Source: Stercorarius parasiticus (lineage: Eukaryota; Chordata; Aves; Charadriiformes; Stercorariidae). From it: 64,000 nucleotides of DNA. The position numbers and the translations under genes were made by a program. This document shows, one piece after another, positions 1 through 12,100 of the stretch (position 1 is the stretch's first letter; the number at the start of each line of letters is the position of its first letter). A model generated the notes under the pieces. It had not been told where the DNA came from, searched no databases, and saw nothing but the letters and a program-made list of their open reading frames with translations. Where the stretch lies: NCBI GenBank assembly GCA_013396915.1, contig VWZL01001371.1:175582-239581 (forward strand), written 5' to 3'.

Positions 1-115
1 GTTTGGGTTGGAAGGGACCTTAAAGACCATGCAGTCCCACCCCCTGCCGTGGGCAGGGACACCTCCCACTAGATCGGGTTGCTCAAAGCCCCGTCCAGCC
101 TGGCCTAAGCCATAT
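1..115 (-). mobile_element. CR1 LINE 3' end, cut by window edge
   Basis: The window opens inside a CR1 non-LTR retrotransposon in reverse orientation. Seen directly are the GGTTGGAAGGGACCTTAAAG block, the CCCCCTGCC(G/A)TGGGCAGGGACACCTCCCACTAGA block and the GGTTGCTCAAAGCCCCGTCCAGCCTGGCC block. In this order they are the reverse complement of the last ~120 bp of avian CR1. The octamer tail would lie just before base 1, outside the window. CR1 copies in birds are usually 5'-truncated like this one. Similarity fades after about position 115. The copy has no coding capacity. Confidence 0.93.
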
Positions 116-3100
116 CCCAAGCCACATGCAAAGTGTTTCCTCTGGAGTGAGTTAGAGACAACGGATCCGAGCGGGAGAGCCAGGCGGAGCAGGAGCAGAG
201 TGATGAAGGAGGAAAGCTTCCTGACCCCTGCGGTGATAACCTTCTAGCATAACCTTATTAGCACCGCTCTGCCTCCGGGGAGCAGAAACGAGCCTTCGGA
301 GCGCGCTGCTGCTGCCGCCTGGTGTGTGCTCGCGAGCAGCAAGACAGTAATTCAGGGGCTGGGCCAAAGTTAAACTTTTTGTTTAACTTTTAGAGATTGG
401 GGTAGATATTGGCTATAAAACTGCTGATCTCTGTCCTGAGTCTGATGTAGAGTTTAGTGTTTGCAAAGGTGCTTTGGCATGGCACGTGCAGTAATAACAG
501 CACCGCTGAAACGAGAAGGCATCGGATCAGGCAGTCGCAAGGAGACGCCATTGCTCCTGCGCTCCCTCTCCTCCAGCGCTCGGGGGACTGGGATTCTTGC
601 AGTGTCCCCACCTCAGAGCAGTTGTGTTTGTGCAACCTGAGTTTCCGATGGAGCACAGGCTGATTCCGGGCTCGGAGGAGTGTGGTGTACCCGGCTGTGG
701 GCTCCAGCGAAGGGCAGGTGTGGTGGGATGTTAAACGAAGCTCAAATCTCCATGATATTTCTGTAGGAACAATCAGACGTTTGGTTTTTTGCACCCCAGT
801 GTAGCGTTCTCTGCCTCTGGACTGGCTGGTATTTCAACACTAGGTGCGGCTTAACAAAGATCAGGTTTTTATCTAAGCAAAATGTCAACAAAACTCATTC
901 TTTGGAGGCTGCTTTGATGTTTGACTTCTCCAATTTACACCAGGGGCAGAATAAGTTGTTTGGGGAGTTCATTACTATTCATAAGGCATTAGTTCACAGC
1001 AGTTTCAGATCTCGGTTCCTATAAGGTCCTCTGAGTAAGTAAATGGGCTAGTTTGACTTTCAGTCATTTTTCATACACAACACCCCCCTGTGGATAAGTA
1101 AAGGTTGGCCTTAGCTGGGTAATTTTAAGAAGTGCGTTTATATTCATGAGTTATCTGACAGTCGCTATTTCAAAGCCTTAGGATAGTGTTTATGTTTAAA
1201 AAAAGAGAGAACAGACTGGAGCTGTGCTCAGATTCTTGGCCTCGGTGTTCTTGTAAGTCGTTGTTCTATGCAATGCATCTTTAAGATGGTTTGTACCGAG
1301 ATGTTATTTGTCAGATTGTTCAGCCTGGCTGGGAACACACTGGAGCTCCCCTCGCCACAGTTTTCTTCTTGTGGAATTGATTGTGGAATGAAAAGATGAA
1401 CTTCTGGGGCACAGCTCTGGTGTGTGCAGTGCAGGATGGCAGGGACTCTTGTAGGCTGGCCCCGAAGAGGAACATCTCTGTTGGACCAAGGATTTTCTCC
1501 CTGAGGACTATGCTGTTCACTGCTTTCTCTGCCGCGGACACGGGTGCGCGGTACCCACCCTTCAGTTGCGTCCTTACAACATGGGCTGCCTTCTGGATAT
1601 TTAGGCATTATCTGGGCGTCTAGGTTGGACCTAACCCTTCTGGAACTCTTATTATGTGACAGCAAATAACAAGGATTTTTTTTAAATAAAGGAGCTGTAA
1701 AATCTATTCTTTCAGCTGCTGTGCTGCAGATTTGTTATACGTGAGGGAAACTGAATTCTGGAGTTGTGAATAAAAGTTATACCCAAGTCCTAGTTTTTTA
1801 ACTGATCACACTCTAGTTCTTGTTTTAAAGAACTTGATTGTTCTTCAAAGCCATCTGCGAAGAGTTCCACGCTGACTGTGTATCAACAAGTAATGTTTGA
1901 AGTGCAAAAGTAGAAAGAACCATAATCCATCGCCAGAGATTTCGCAACTGTAATACACGCACATCTTGAGGCTGAAAGCATTTTATATTGCTATTTTTGA
2001 ATCTTTGACTTGCTTGAAAAGAACTTGATGCTTGTGTCATTTTATGTAAATGGGGCTCCGTCTGTCACTGCCTATTGTACCTAAAGGGTTTTAGACTTTT
2101 TTTTAGAAAGGCAAAAGACTATTTCTACTGAAATAATCAGTGTACACACATCCATGGCATAATATTTTTCCATAATCGTAGCACAATTAACCATGGATAG
2201 ATGCTGCAGGAAGATTTTTACAGCTGTCCCATGGAGTAGTTTGTATTTTAAAGGCAGAACCCTTTTCAGTTCTGACGCATTTAGCTGTGTGTAGAATATT
2301 AACTTGGGAAGAGGCATGCCTGGCCGGCCGACCGCCTCGTTCAGGTGGCAGATACCCGGCAAAGCTTCGTGGCGATGAGCTTTGTTGTAGTACTGCTCTC
2401 CAGGTCGGGCTTGCGCTGCCTTCCGGGAAAGGGCTTTCAAGGCATAAAGCTACCCAGAGATCATGCAGAGAACAAGCAGAAAGACTATGCGAAGGAACAA
2501 AGTTAGACATGGAAAAGCGTTCTAAAAATAATATTTTTTTCCTTTTCCTGTTTTTAAGGGGTTAGTAAAGTCTAATAGTGTGTTACAGAAAATACTTTTC
2601 TTGGCTAGAAAGGCACGTCGCTAGAAGGTGTTCTAGGTGGCTACAAACGGTGATTATAGGTAACCTATTGCTCTGCTACACCCAGCAACATTGGATTCAC
2701 CATTGGTCCGAGGCCTGTTAGTCAATATACATGTGGAACTGAAAAAGAATGCACTACCAAAGATAATTACAACTCTCAAATCTATATGAACAAGTCTAAA
2801 GGTTCTGGTAAAGTCAGTATGATAAAGTTAGAACTGTTACCCTCTGGACTGTGCTTGGTTGTGAACTAAGGATTTAAAATCCTGGCAGAGAAGCCATTTT
2901 CCTACTTCATTGTGGTTTTCAAATTGTCATTAATAAAACATAATGCTGTCTAAGTCTTGATGCAGAGAGACCTTAGTCTTAGTACATGCCCTTCCCATTT
3001 ATTATTTATACAGGCATTTAACAGCTCTGACATATTTTAACCGAAATGCTAGGCGGTTGTTTGCAAACCAGAATTAGCAACAAATAATATCTGATACTTC

Positions 3101-3966
3101 ACCAGATTTCCAAAGGGGTTTTTCTAGGCATATGTAATCTATTGCGAATAATACCTGGGCCTCATGGGTCAGGGAGAAATGATGTCGCCTGCGTTGTCCT
3201 CTGCTTAACTTCAACAATTTCACCTCTTGCCTTTTATTTCCAAGTTAGAAGTGCCATTTAAATCGGAGGGTATTTTATATATGTCTGTGTATATATATGG
3301 CTGCTAATTTAATTTATATATGCAGCAGGGGTTGAGTAAGAGGTGAAGAGATTAATTGCACCTTCTTATTAGCATCTAGGAAAAGCTGATTGCCTTTCCT
3401 TGTTCTCGTTTCCTGATGGATGAATGCTCCCGTGAACGTTGAGGATTCTGCCTCCTTCCGCGGAGGATTGCCCCGGCTGCTCCTGCAGGTACTGCTGCCA
3501 CTTCAGACGGGCGTAAGAGCAGCTCTGTGAAGCGAGGAGATAACCAGCAGAGAGGGGCCCAGCCTCTGCCGAGAAATGTCCGAGCAAAGATGTGGGCAAA
3601 CCAGAAAGGCTGACTGGAGAAGGTCACACCTCCCAAGAATGTTATTTAAAACCAAGGAGAAAGGCTAACAGCTTCAAGAAGTCAGAGACATGGAGATTTT
3701 GACTTACATCTCTGGTACCCTTGAAAACAATGACAAATCTCATGTTTTGTCTCTTATAAGTAAAAATAGACAGTAAGACCCCAAGTTCCAAGCGTAAAAA
3801 GAGGAAGCTCTATCAAGCATTTAAAGAAAAAAGCAGTGATCCTGCACTATTGAAGTGAAGGGAATTTTACGGTTGACTTTGAGGGAAGCAAAAACAAGTC
3901 TTTGAACTAGATTACTTCTAATTTTCTTGGCACTGTGAAAAATATGTCCAGCTCCTATGAAAATAG
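116..3966. other. Unique non-coding stretch, no gene seen
   Basis: No recognisable gene, RNA or transposon. Open frames here are short and overlap on both strands. A short TATATA-rich tract lies at about 3272-3325. The rest is AT-leaning sequence with scattered ATTA motifs, as expected of a bird intron or intergenic spacer. Confidence 0.6.
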
Positions 3967-4090
3967 GTTAGTATTATCTCCACTTGCAGGGAACTGAAGC
4001 TTGGAGAGCGTGTGCCTTTCTGAAAGTCTAACCAGGAAATCAGTGATAGAATTGGGAAGCAGACCTAAACTTCTCAAGCTTCAGACCAGT
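3967..4090 (-). repeat. Ancient SINE relic, MIR/CORE-like, antisense
   Basis: Reading the plus strand gives a diverged antisense MIR-like order: TATTATCTCCACTTGCAG, then GAACTGAAGCTTGGAGAG, then AGTGATAGAATTGGGAAG followed by AGACCT and TTCTCAAGCTTCAGACC. These correspond to the family blocks 'attatccccattttacag', 'gaaactgaggcacagagag' and 'gtggcagagctgggattcgaaccc'. The match is spread over about 120 bp with many substitutions, as expected for an element older than the bird/mammal split. A RepeatMasker search would settle the subfamily. Confidence 0.55.
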
Positions 4091-5960
4091 GAAAGGACCC
4101 ACATGTTGAAGTGGCAAAGTGACTTTTTCTTGCCTTTTTCAAAGATAAGAATTCATATGATGAGTCTGAACCTCCTTTTCCAACTTCGTTCTGATGGTGT
4201 AGGTTAGAAACTTGGAAGTAGGTTACAAAGGACTCGAGTGCTGAAGAACAAATATTCCTCTGGTGACTTGCTTGGTGGCCTAGTTCTCGGGCAGCAAAGT
4301 CATAGGAGACGGAACATTTCAAATCACACTAAACAAATGCTGGAGGCACTTTTAGGAGAGGTCCAGGGAGATATGCAAAGAAAAGTGAAAAGCTACTATT
4401 AGTTCTTTAGGAACTGCTGGTTCTGAACCGCTCCTCGGGTCCCCTGGAGGAGTGGAGCTGGGGGCGGTGGGGTCAGGACATGCTGGGCTCTGCTGGGCTG
4501 GGAGGCGGCAGCAAGAGCTCGCTGCGGGTCCTGCGTGAGCCCGTGCTTTCCCGAGACCGGCAGGTTGCACTTGAAACATCCTCAAGTGCCTTTTCTCCAT
4601 CACCTTCTACTCTGGAACATGGTGTTGCGCTTGACCCTGAGTTAGTCTGGTTCTTTAAGTTCATTGTGTAGTTTGATGAATGTTTGATTAGAAATTGCAT
4701 TTAATTCTCAATTGAATGAAAAGAAAAAAAAAAACCACAACAAACCAACCCTCAGCTGTTACATGCTGTCTCTGGTCACTAGAAAGAGATTTCAAGTGGT
4801 TTTTAAGGTGCAAAGGCTGCCTGCCCTTGAAATGCCCTTTCTTGGGCTGCTCAGCTCTGTTCGGTTACTCACAACCACAGAAGCCTACTTTGTATAGGGA
4901 GGGAGAAAGAATGCATGATCTTGTATTTAAAGGTTTTATGGGACATGAAATAATTTTGCTGGTTAAAAGCTAAACTTTATAGTGTTTCTATTTTTAATTA
5001 AATATTAATTGCAGAAGATGGCTCTGGAAATGACTGCTCAGATCGTTTAATCCATATAGATGACCTTTACGTTGAATTTATTCTCTTGTGCTTACGCTGC
5101 CCTTCAACCCCATCTGGGGACTGACCTCAGCTGGCAGGCTGTTCCACTCTTAATTAGAAAGATGCCTAGCTTACGCGCCTCTTTAATGTTTATTAATGTT
5201 CCTTTGCTGAGGGTACTGTAGGAGGGAGAGCTGGTGATTACTGTGCTATAAAGTTTCCCTGTCGGTTCTTTATGTACAAACAGCCTGGTTATTCTTATGC
5301 GGCTTTTGAGAGTCGGATGTACTTCAAAGGGACAAGAAAAGGGGGAACAGCATCTCCTGAAGTTGAAAAGCAAACCCACCTTATGTGCTCTTTTAGTGGA
5401 ACGTATGCATTACTTGAAAAAAATCTTTTTTTTTTTCTCTCCCAACCATCTTAATTCATTTCTTTTGATTCTGATAAGCAGCTTTGTGCAGCATGAAATT
5501 TTCTACCATGATTCTGAGTTGCCTGAGAACTCAGGTGTAAAAATGAACCATCAGCCAGCAAGAATGTGTGTGTTCATGTGCTGAAAGTCTTAAAAGGATT
5601 AAGTTCATTTGCAAAATACTGTTTTCTACTAAGAGATACGGTTCTGCTTCTTCGTTTAATGCACAGTGTCACAAGCACTACTGTGGCTGAAGATTGTAAT
5701 GTTAGTGAAAATGGGAAGTTAAGGGGGGGAAAGGCAGGTGTAAAACAGTCTGCTCTAGTTGCTTGACTGTAGGACACCCGGGAGCAGAGGCTTCCACCAA
5801 AGGGGGAGGTGTCAGATTTGCACTTTAAATTACTTGAGTTGCTTTGGCACATCATGCTCCGGGTCTTCTGCTGATCTCTCACTGGCATATGGTGAAGTAT
5901 CTGGCCTTTGGTGAAAACAAAAAAACCCCCAAAACTCCAAAGGACCAGGAGCCTGAGTGG
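4091..5960. other. Unique non-coding stretch with A-rich and T-rich tracts
   Basis: No gene recognised. An A-rich tract with CAA triplets lies at about 4719-4747 and an 11-base T run at 5426-5436. A GC-rich patch at about 4435-4560 contains repeated GCTGGG words but no clear G-quadruplex. Confidence 0.55.
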
Positions 5961-6190
5961 GAGGGAGCTGCTAGATATCAGGCAGAAATTCTTTGCTGTG
6001 AGGGGGGTGAGCCCCTGGCCCAGGTCGCCCAGAGAAGCTGTGGCTGCCCCATCCCTGGAGGGGTTCAAAGCCAGGTTGGACGGGGCTTGGAGCAACCTGG
6101 GCTGGTGGGAGGTGTCCCTGCCCAGGGCAGGGGGTGGCACTGGGTGGGCTTGAAGGTCCCTCCCAACCCAAACCATCCTGTGATTCTGTG
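5961..6190 (+). mobile_element. CR1 LINE 3' end, forward orientation
   Basis: This is the end of a CR1 element on the plus strand. In one frame it still reads the conserved C-terminus of CR1 ORF2: RQKFFAVRG, then WPRSPREAVAAPSLEGFK, then ARLDGAWSNLGWW. The 3' UTR follows, with GGTGTCCCTGCCCAGGGCAG, GAAGGTCCCTCCCAACCCAA and a CCATCCTGTGATTCTGTG tail containing one octamer-like unit. The copy is strongly 5'-truncated. The opposite strand carries an unusually long antisense open frame, covered in the findings. Confidence 0.92.
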
Positions 6191-9100
6191 CTCTCCTGCA
6201 GAGGGTTCTCCTTTCCAGTGCCTGGTTCGGATCTGAGTGCCCCTGCCCACGGCCAAGGAATGTGCTGGTTCCCGTAGTTCCAGCCCGTCCTTTGCCGTGC
6301 CACCGTTCACCTTGTCTAGAGAGCAGTGGTGGCTGCTGTAGCCAAAGACTGCGATGGTTCTGATGCTGGCTGCGGCTGGTGTCCGTAGGGAGAGCAGAGG
6401 GGGCACGCAAAGCATGAGGAAGGCTTTGAAGTTATTCTTAGAAAGTCTATTTTTCCCCTCTGGGGTGACAGTAACCACCTTCCGTGCTGTTTAGGATAAC
6501 TTCGCTGCAGCCGAGGCCTGTCACTATGTTGCTTCAGTTTGGGGATTTGACACATGGATAAAGTCCCTTAAGCCTGCTCCTGAGGATTTGGAGATTTTTG
6601 TAAAGCTCAAATGCACAAAGCAGCCTCTGAGCTGTGGCTGCTAGACGGATCAATGAAACTGCATTTAACTTCTCAAGCCAAATCTGCCATGTTCCTTCTC
6701 TTGCATCCTCTCCTGGAATTTCTATTTAATATTTAATGTTACTGTTGTTGCTCTTGCTGTTGTTTTCAAACAACAGTCGCCTTAAAGCGGGCAAAAATCC
6801 CTAAGAAAAAAAAAAAAGGCAATGAGCTGTTTAAGCATATTTCCTAGGCCTCTTCCTATCTCTACCCTCCAGTTATAACAAGTCTATTGTAATTCAAATC
6901 TAAACATAAAACAGCCAAAATTCTTCAGCTGGAAAGTTAGAAATTTCTATGCTAATAAGCCGAACAGAAGGGCTGTGGAAGCAGATGATTCAAAGTGACC
7001 CACTAATTCCCCCCATCTCCTAGATTTACAGCTCTGTTAACTTTTATTCCAAAATATCATCTGGCCCCCGCGTGGTATATGAGTTTTCTCCCCCTGAGTG
7101 GCTGTTCCTGCTTTAAGCAAACCCAAAGCAATGCCCTGGCGCCCGCGCTGGACCCTGGCGTGCGGTTCCCCCGCGTTCCCCCGGCAGGTACAGCTGCAGG
7201 AGCTTTATCTGTTCTGAGCACAGGAACGGTGCTGGAAAAGCTGAACATTATTGATCTGGTTTGAATACTGTCTAGACGTTTAACACCTTCCCCTTTGGGG
7301 ACCTGCTATAACGTTCGGAGACCTCAGCATCTTGGCATTTTTTATCAGTGCAATGGCATCTAGCACGGTGCACAAGAAAACTGGAAACGGTCATTTTCTG
7401 CTGCTTGTTCTTTGTTGGGGAAACAATACACTGGCTAATAGCAGAAAACCTGCATTTTAGAGCAGGTACCATAAATCATGCCATTAAAATGTCGAGCACC
7501 TTACTGCCTTATCCCCAGTTCTTTTATTCTTCTCATTACGGAAATACCAGCGCGGACTCTGTGGACTCAGGCTCTGCCTTGCTGCAGGACCCAGCCAAGG
7601 ATATGTGGGAAACTGCTCCTGTTCTGTATATACCCAGCTCTTCACACATGGAATATTTTATGATTTACCTTTTCTGTGTACAAAAACTATATTGAGCAGG
7701 TACGGAGTACTTTTGGACCTCAAAATTAAGAGACCTAAAAATCCAGCTTGCTTGAAAGAGTAAACCCATGTTGATGGACTTCATTGGGAAACTTAATTCA
7801 CAAAGTCTTTCACATCAGTGCCTTTTGCTAAAATATTTGTCAGGTGCCAGCTGATATCTAGTCATGGGCCTGTCCGAAGTGATTGTCAGCAGCCGTCGCC
7901 TGGCATGGATCGGGAGCCCTGTGTGGAGACGTACGGCATGTGAGTGAGTGTCGCGTGAGAGCGGCTCTGGCCGCGCTGCCGTGCCCTTGGTGCTCCCCAG
8001 GTAATTGGAAATCTTCGCTTTCCTACATGCAGGTCTTAACCAGCTTATAAAATTATATCGATGACTTTAAGAATGGATAAGAAAAGTAAACTCGATTATT
8101 TCTCAACCATGCGTTGCTGTCTATAATTGCACAGATTTGGACTTTAATTAGGCAGATTACTTCCTCGGTTCAGAGTTGGACAAGACAGTAACATTCACAT
8201 AAAATGCTAAATGTCCTCTTCTTATCAACCCTAAAGAACAGCTCTGGGCCCTCCTCTTCCAGACTCTTGAAAGGTGTTTGAGGTTGGAATTAGATCCTGG
8301 ATCTAAACGTTGCAGTTAGGTCACGTTTAATTCATGTGGTTGCGTTCTGGATTTGTTCTGTTCTTGTGGCCTCAGTGTATTTGTATGCAAGCTGCTTTTG
8401 TACAGCAGGAAAAAGGTTACTGGAAGTGTGAGTTGGTGGAGTGAAACGCATCTGTGCCACTTGCACCCTTACTCAGGTTTCTACACCTGTAACGATTTGC
8501 ACAGGCGTATGAGTTGTGAACCACATAAGCTTCATAAGCTGATACCAAGGACCAATGAGCGTATTGTACAAATTGAATTTTAAAATTAAATTTCCAGTGC
8601 CTAGAGAAAAAGATTGCAGGAAGCTAAAAAAAGATTTGAATCTGATGCCGAATGTGAATATACTAGCAAGTCACGCTTCAATAATCTTCATATCTTAAGA
8701 ATCAGTGCCTGGAAAAAACGCTCAGCAGGCTCTGGTTTAACCTCTGTCTGCAGGGCTGATGCTCTGCCTGCACGCATGCCCGCCACTTCAGCACTGTTGC
8801 TATTCAGCTTTGCTCCAGAGCTGAATAATGTTCCTTGTGCAAAGTAATGCTGGGCTGCTTGACTGAGTACTTCCAACCATCTAAATCTTGGGGTAATTAT
8901 TTTAATAAATATGAATTGCGGGACTCCTGCCTAGATGTGGAATAGAAATCTAATCTATAATACAGATGGAAAGCAGTGCAGCTGCACTGTGTTAATTAAG
9001 TATACACCAAACATATGGCAATACACCTCCAGACCAACAGGCACAGAACTCTCTTGGATGCAATTAGCTTTTGTGCATGCATAAAGAATCAGTCACGAAC

Positions 9101-12100
9101 TCCAAAAATGCGTAAGTCATAACCTCTGACTGGTGAAATTACTAGTGCTAAACTACCTCACTCACATAGCAGAAATGTTTATCTAGTCATTGATATGCTG
9201 GTGAGGTTTGGTTGTTAAAAAGAAGAAAAATATCCTATTTTCTGTTTCTGATCTTTGCTATACAATTCCCACATCAGAGCTTTGCCTCTGAGGAACCAGA
9301 GGAGTGGCTTAGCGGAATACAAGCCCAGAGGGAGCTTGTGCAGTTATTTATCCAGGTTTAAAATAGATGAAAAATTGATGTAAAATATTACCTTCTGGTA
9401 TAGTTTCACTCACACTCTTGATGTGAATTTGCATCAAGATGCATAAGGTTCACAACAACAAAGTTTTGACCCAATCAGTAAATAATATAGGCAAATAATA
9501 ACAGCTACCTAGGGCACATCATTTGCTGTTATTTGTGCGAGAGTCATCTTGGATGCCCTGGCGCTGGTGTGATGGACACTGTGCAAAATCACATGTGATG
9601 AAGAGCTGCCTCTGTAGATGTAAGTGACAAATCACCCCTGACTTTGATGGCACCTGGATTTCACTCACAACAAAGCTATAAATGCTGCCTCAGAGAGTTT
9701 GCAATCACAGTACAAGGCAAAAGACAACAGGTGAGTACCGTATAAGAAGCAAGGAAGAACACGAAGACAGATTTGATTCAAAGATGGCTTAAGGGTAGCC
9801 TGAGCCAGTGTCCCGCAAATGGCTCTTGTCACGATTGCCAATAAAATCCTGCTGGCCCGTTCCCGAGCGTGCAACAGAGATGGGCCGTGCTCTCGCCTGT
9901 TGCTGGTAACTATTCTAAAGTTTCAAAGCTTTAGATTAATATGGTCTGTGCTTCATATTGCTTAGAGAGCGGGGGAGCCTCACTTCTTCTTGGACTGTAA
10001 ATTGGAGGGGGTTTGTTGTTTTTCAAGTCAGACACATCAGACTGGCTGACTTTCATTTGCACAGATTTGGGAGAATATTGGTCCTTCCCAAGCAAAGCCA
10101 CCGTGTGTGACTCTTCATTGATTGGAAACAACCAACCAACCCCCCCCCACCGTTTTCTCAATGAAAGTTCATCGTCCCTTGAAGTCATTCTTGGTTTGCT
10201 CCTGGTTTTACCAGGCTCGCGGGCAGCCCCGGTTCCCAGCCGCGCCTCGGCCGGAGTCAGCTGCAGAACCCCGCTCTCCGGAAAGGGAGGCTTTGAGAAG
10301 AGCCAAGTTTCTCTCAGTGCACCCCTTCTGAACAGCGTTCGCTTGGAGACAATGAGATTTAGATCAACTACTTAAGATACAAACAGGTTCAGCTATGCCT
10401 TGTTCTTCTCCCAGTAAAGATAGATATCACCTCTTAGAGCAGACACTTAGTGCTGGCTTTTCTTATTCCCAGCCTGATGCAGCAGCCTATAATTACTTTT
10501 CACACCTTGGCTATGTTTAACTCCCCTCTGTCTCATCTGTTAATCTGCTAACAAGCAGCAAATGTGTTTTAGAGTCGGATCCAAATGGGAGGGCGAGACC
10601 TAATAGTTCACCTTCTGAGGGAGCTGTTCAGAGGGCACAAGTCTTAAATAACTTTCAAATATCTTTAATTCATGTGTTTTTTACAGTCTGCACAGAAGTG
10701 GGAGCGTATATCTTAATATTAATGCAGAAAGTTGTAAATGGACTAAAAACTGATTGCGTAAAATAATCTTTAGTTTCCTTTTGGTGCGAGTGAAATGATT
10801 TAGTGTAGGTGAAAGGTATGGGTTTTACAGCCTGGAAGCATCTTCCGTGTGGCCGTCCAAAACAAGCCCCCCCAGCTCTGCCTTGGATGTAGCTGTTGTT
10901 GCAGAAGGCGTTTTCTATTCTGTCAGTTCTGTGGCAGTTCAGTGGGGGGGTGTATGCGTGTGTTCTAAAAGAGACCAGTTAGCGGGTATGTTGGGAACGG
11001 GGGCAAATTCCAACAGAATTTGGGTTGATATATCCAGGGGATATACCACAAAGAAGCCCTGCTGGTGGCTGGGGGGGGGTTCTTTTTCTAAGCTTCCTGC
11101 GCTGTATTGAACCAGTGATGTTTTGATGAAGATGCGGTTTTGATTCTGAATCATTACAATTCAAGTGATGGAAATCCTAGGACAGTCAAGCCGATTGAAA
11201 CACAGATTGTTCATTTTTTGACTTTCGTATGTCTTTTCTTCTGAATCAACATTTGAAAACAATAAGATGCATGAGCTTCGAAAAACATTAGCCAGCTCCT
11301 CCAGCACTTCTTATTCCTGGTTGTTACTCATCTCGGCTCTGAGGGGGCGAAGGCGCGGGGCTCGCGCAAAATGAAGAGAGGTGTGTGATTTCAGGAGCCC
11401 GGTGGCTGAATGGCCTTGCCTCAGGAGCTGGTCAGGGTTGAATACAAAGTGCAGCAGTGGATAGAGGGGGACAGTACACTTCCATTCTCCCTTGGAAAAG
11501 GAAAAAATAATCTATAAACATCTGCTGTAGGTCAGTGCTGGAGCCCAGACAGACGTTCAGGTGGACTCCCGTACAGCCAGCGTAGTTTTAGATGATGTTG
11601 CCTGGGTCTAGTAGAATCAGACACTTATTTATCTCACTCATAGATTTTGACTTCATAGGTCAGATCTTCTTTGTCTGGACATAAATGAGGAGCAGTGCTT
11701 TTTTTCCTTTGCATTTGTGCTCGCTGTTACAGCAGTCACTGCTTCCTTGTTGCTGTGCCTGGAATGTGAAATTTGGATTTGATGTAGAGCCAGCAGAAGC
11801 AGGAGGATAACCTCCGCCTGTCGTGTTCATCCTCGTGCTGACTGTCATTCACAAACTCACACCAGCATGTGATGCTCATCTCAATGAGAAATAGTTCCTT
11901 TGCGTCAGCGTGAGAGCCTGGGTTTTATTCATTTGTTCGTTTATTTATCTGTCCATCATTCCCTCAAATTGTTTGCATAAGAATGGAGATTAAAACTTCT
12001 GCAATAATAGCTGGAGCTGAAATTGGATTCTAAGCTTCCCAGGCCATGGGATGATTAGAGTTGTCAGAGCATGTTCCCGGAGAACTCTCTCCTCGTTAGC

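Noticed and set aside
5105..5160. Possible CR1/L2-like words (GGCAGGCTGTTCCACTCTTA)
   Set aside because: A single 20-bp resemblance without the neighbouring CR1 blocks.
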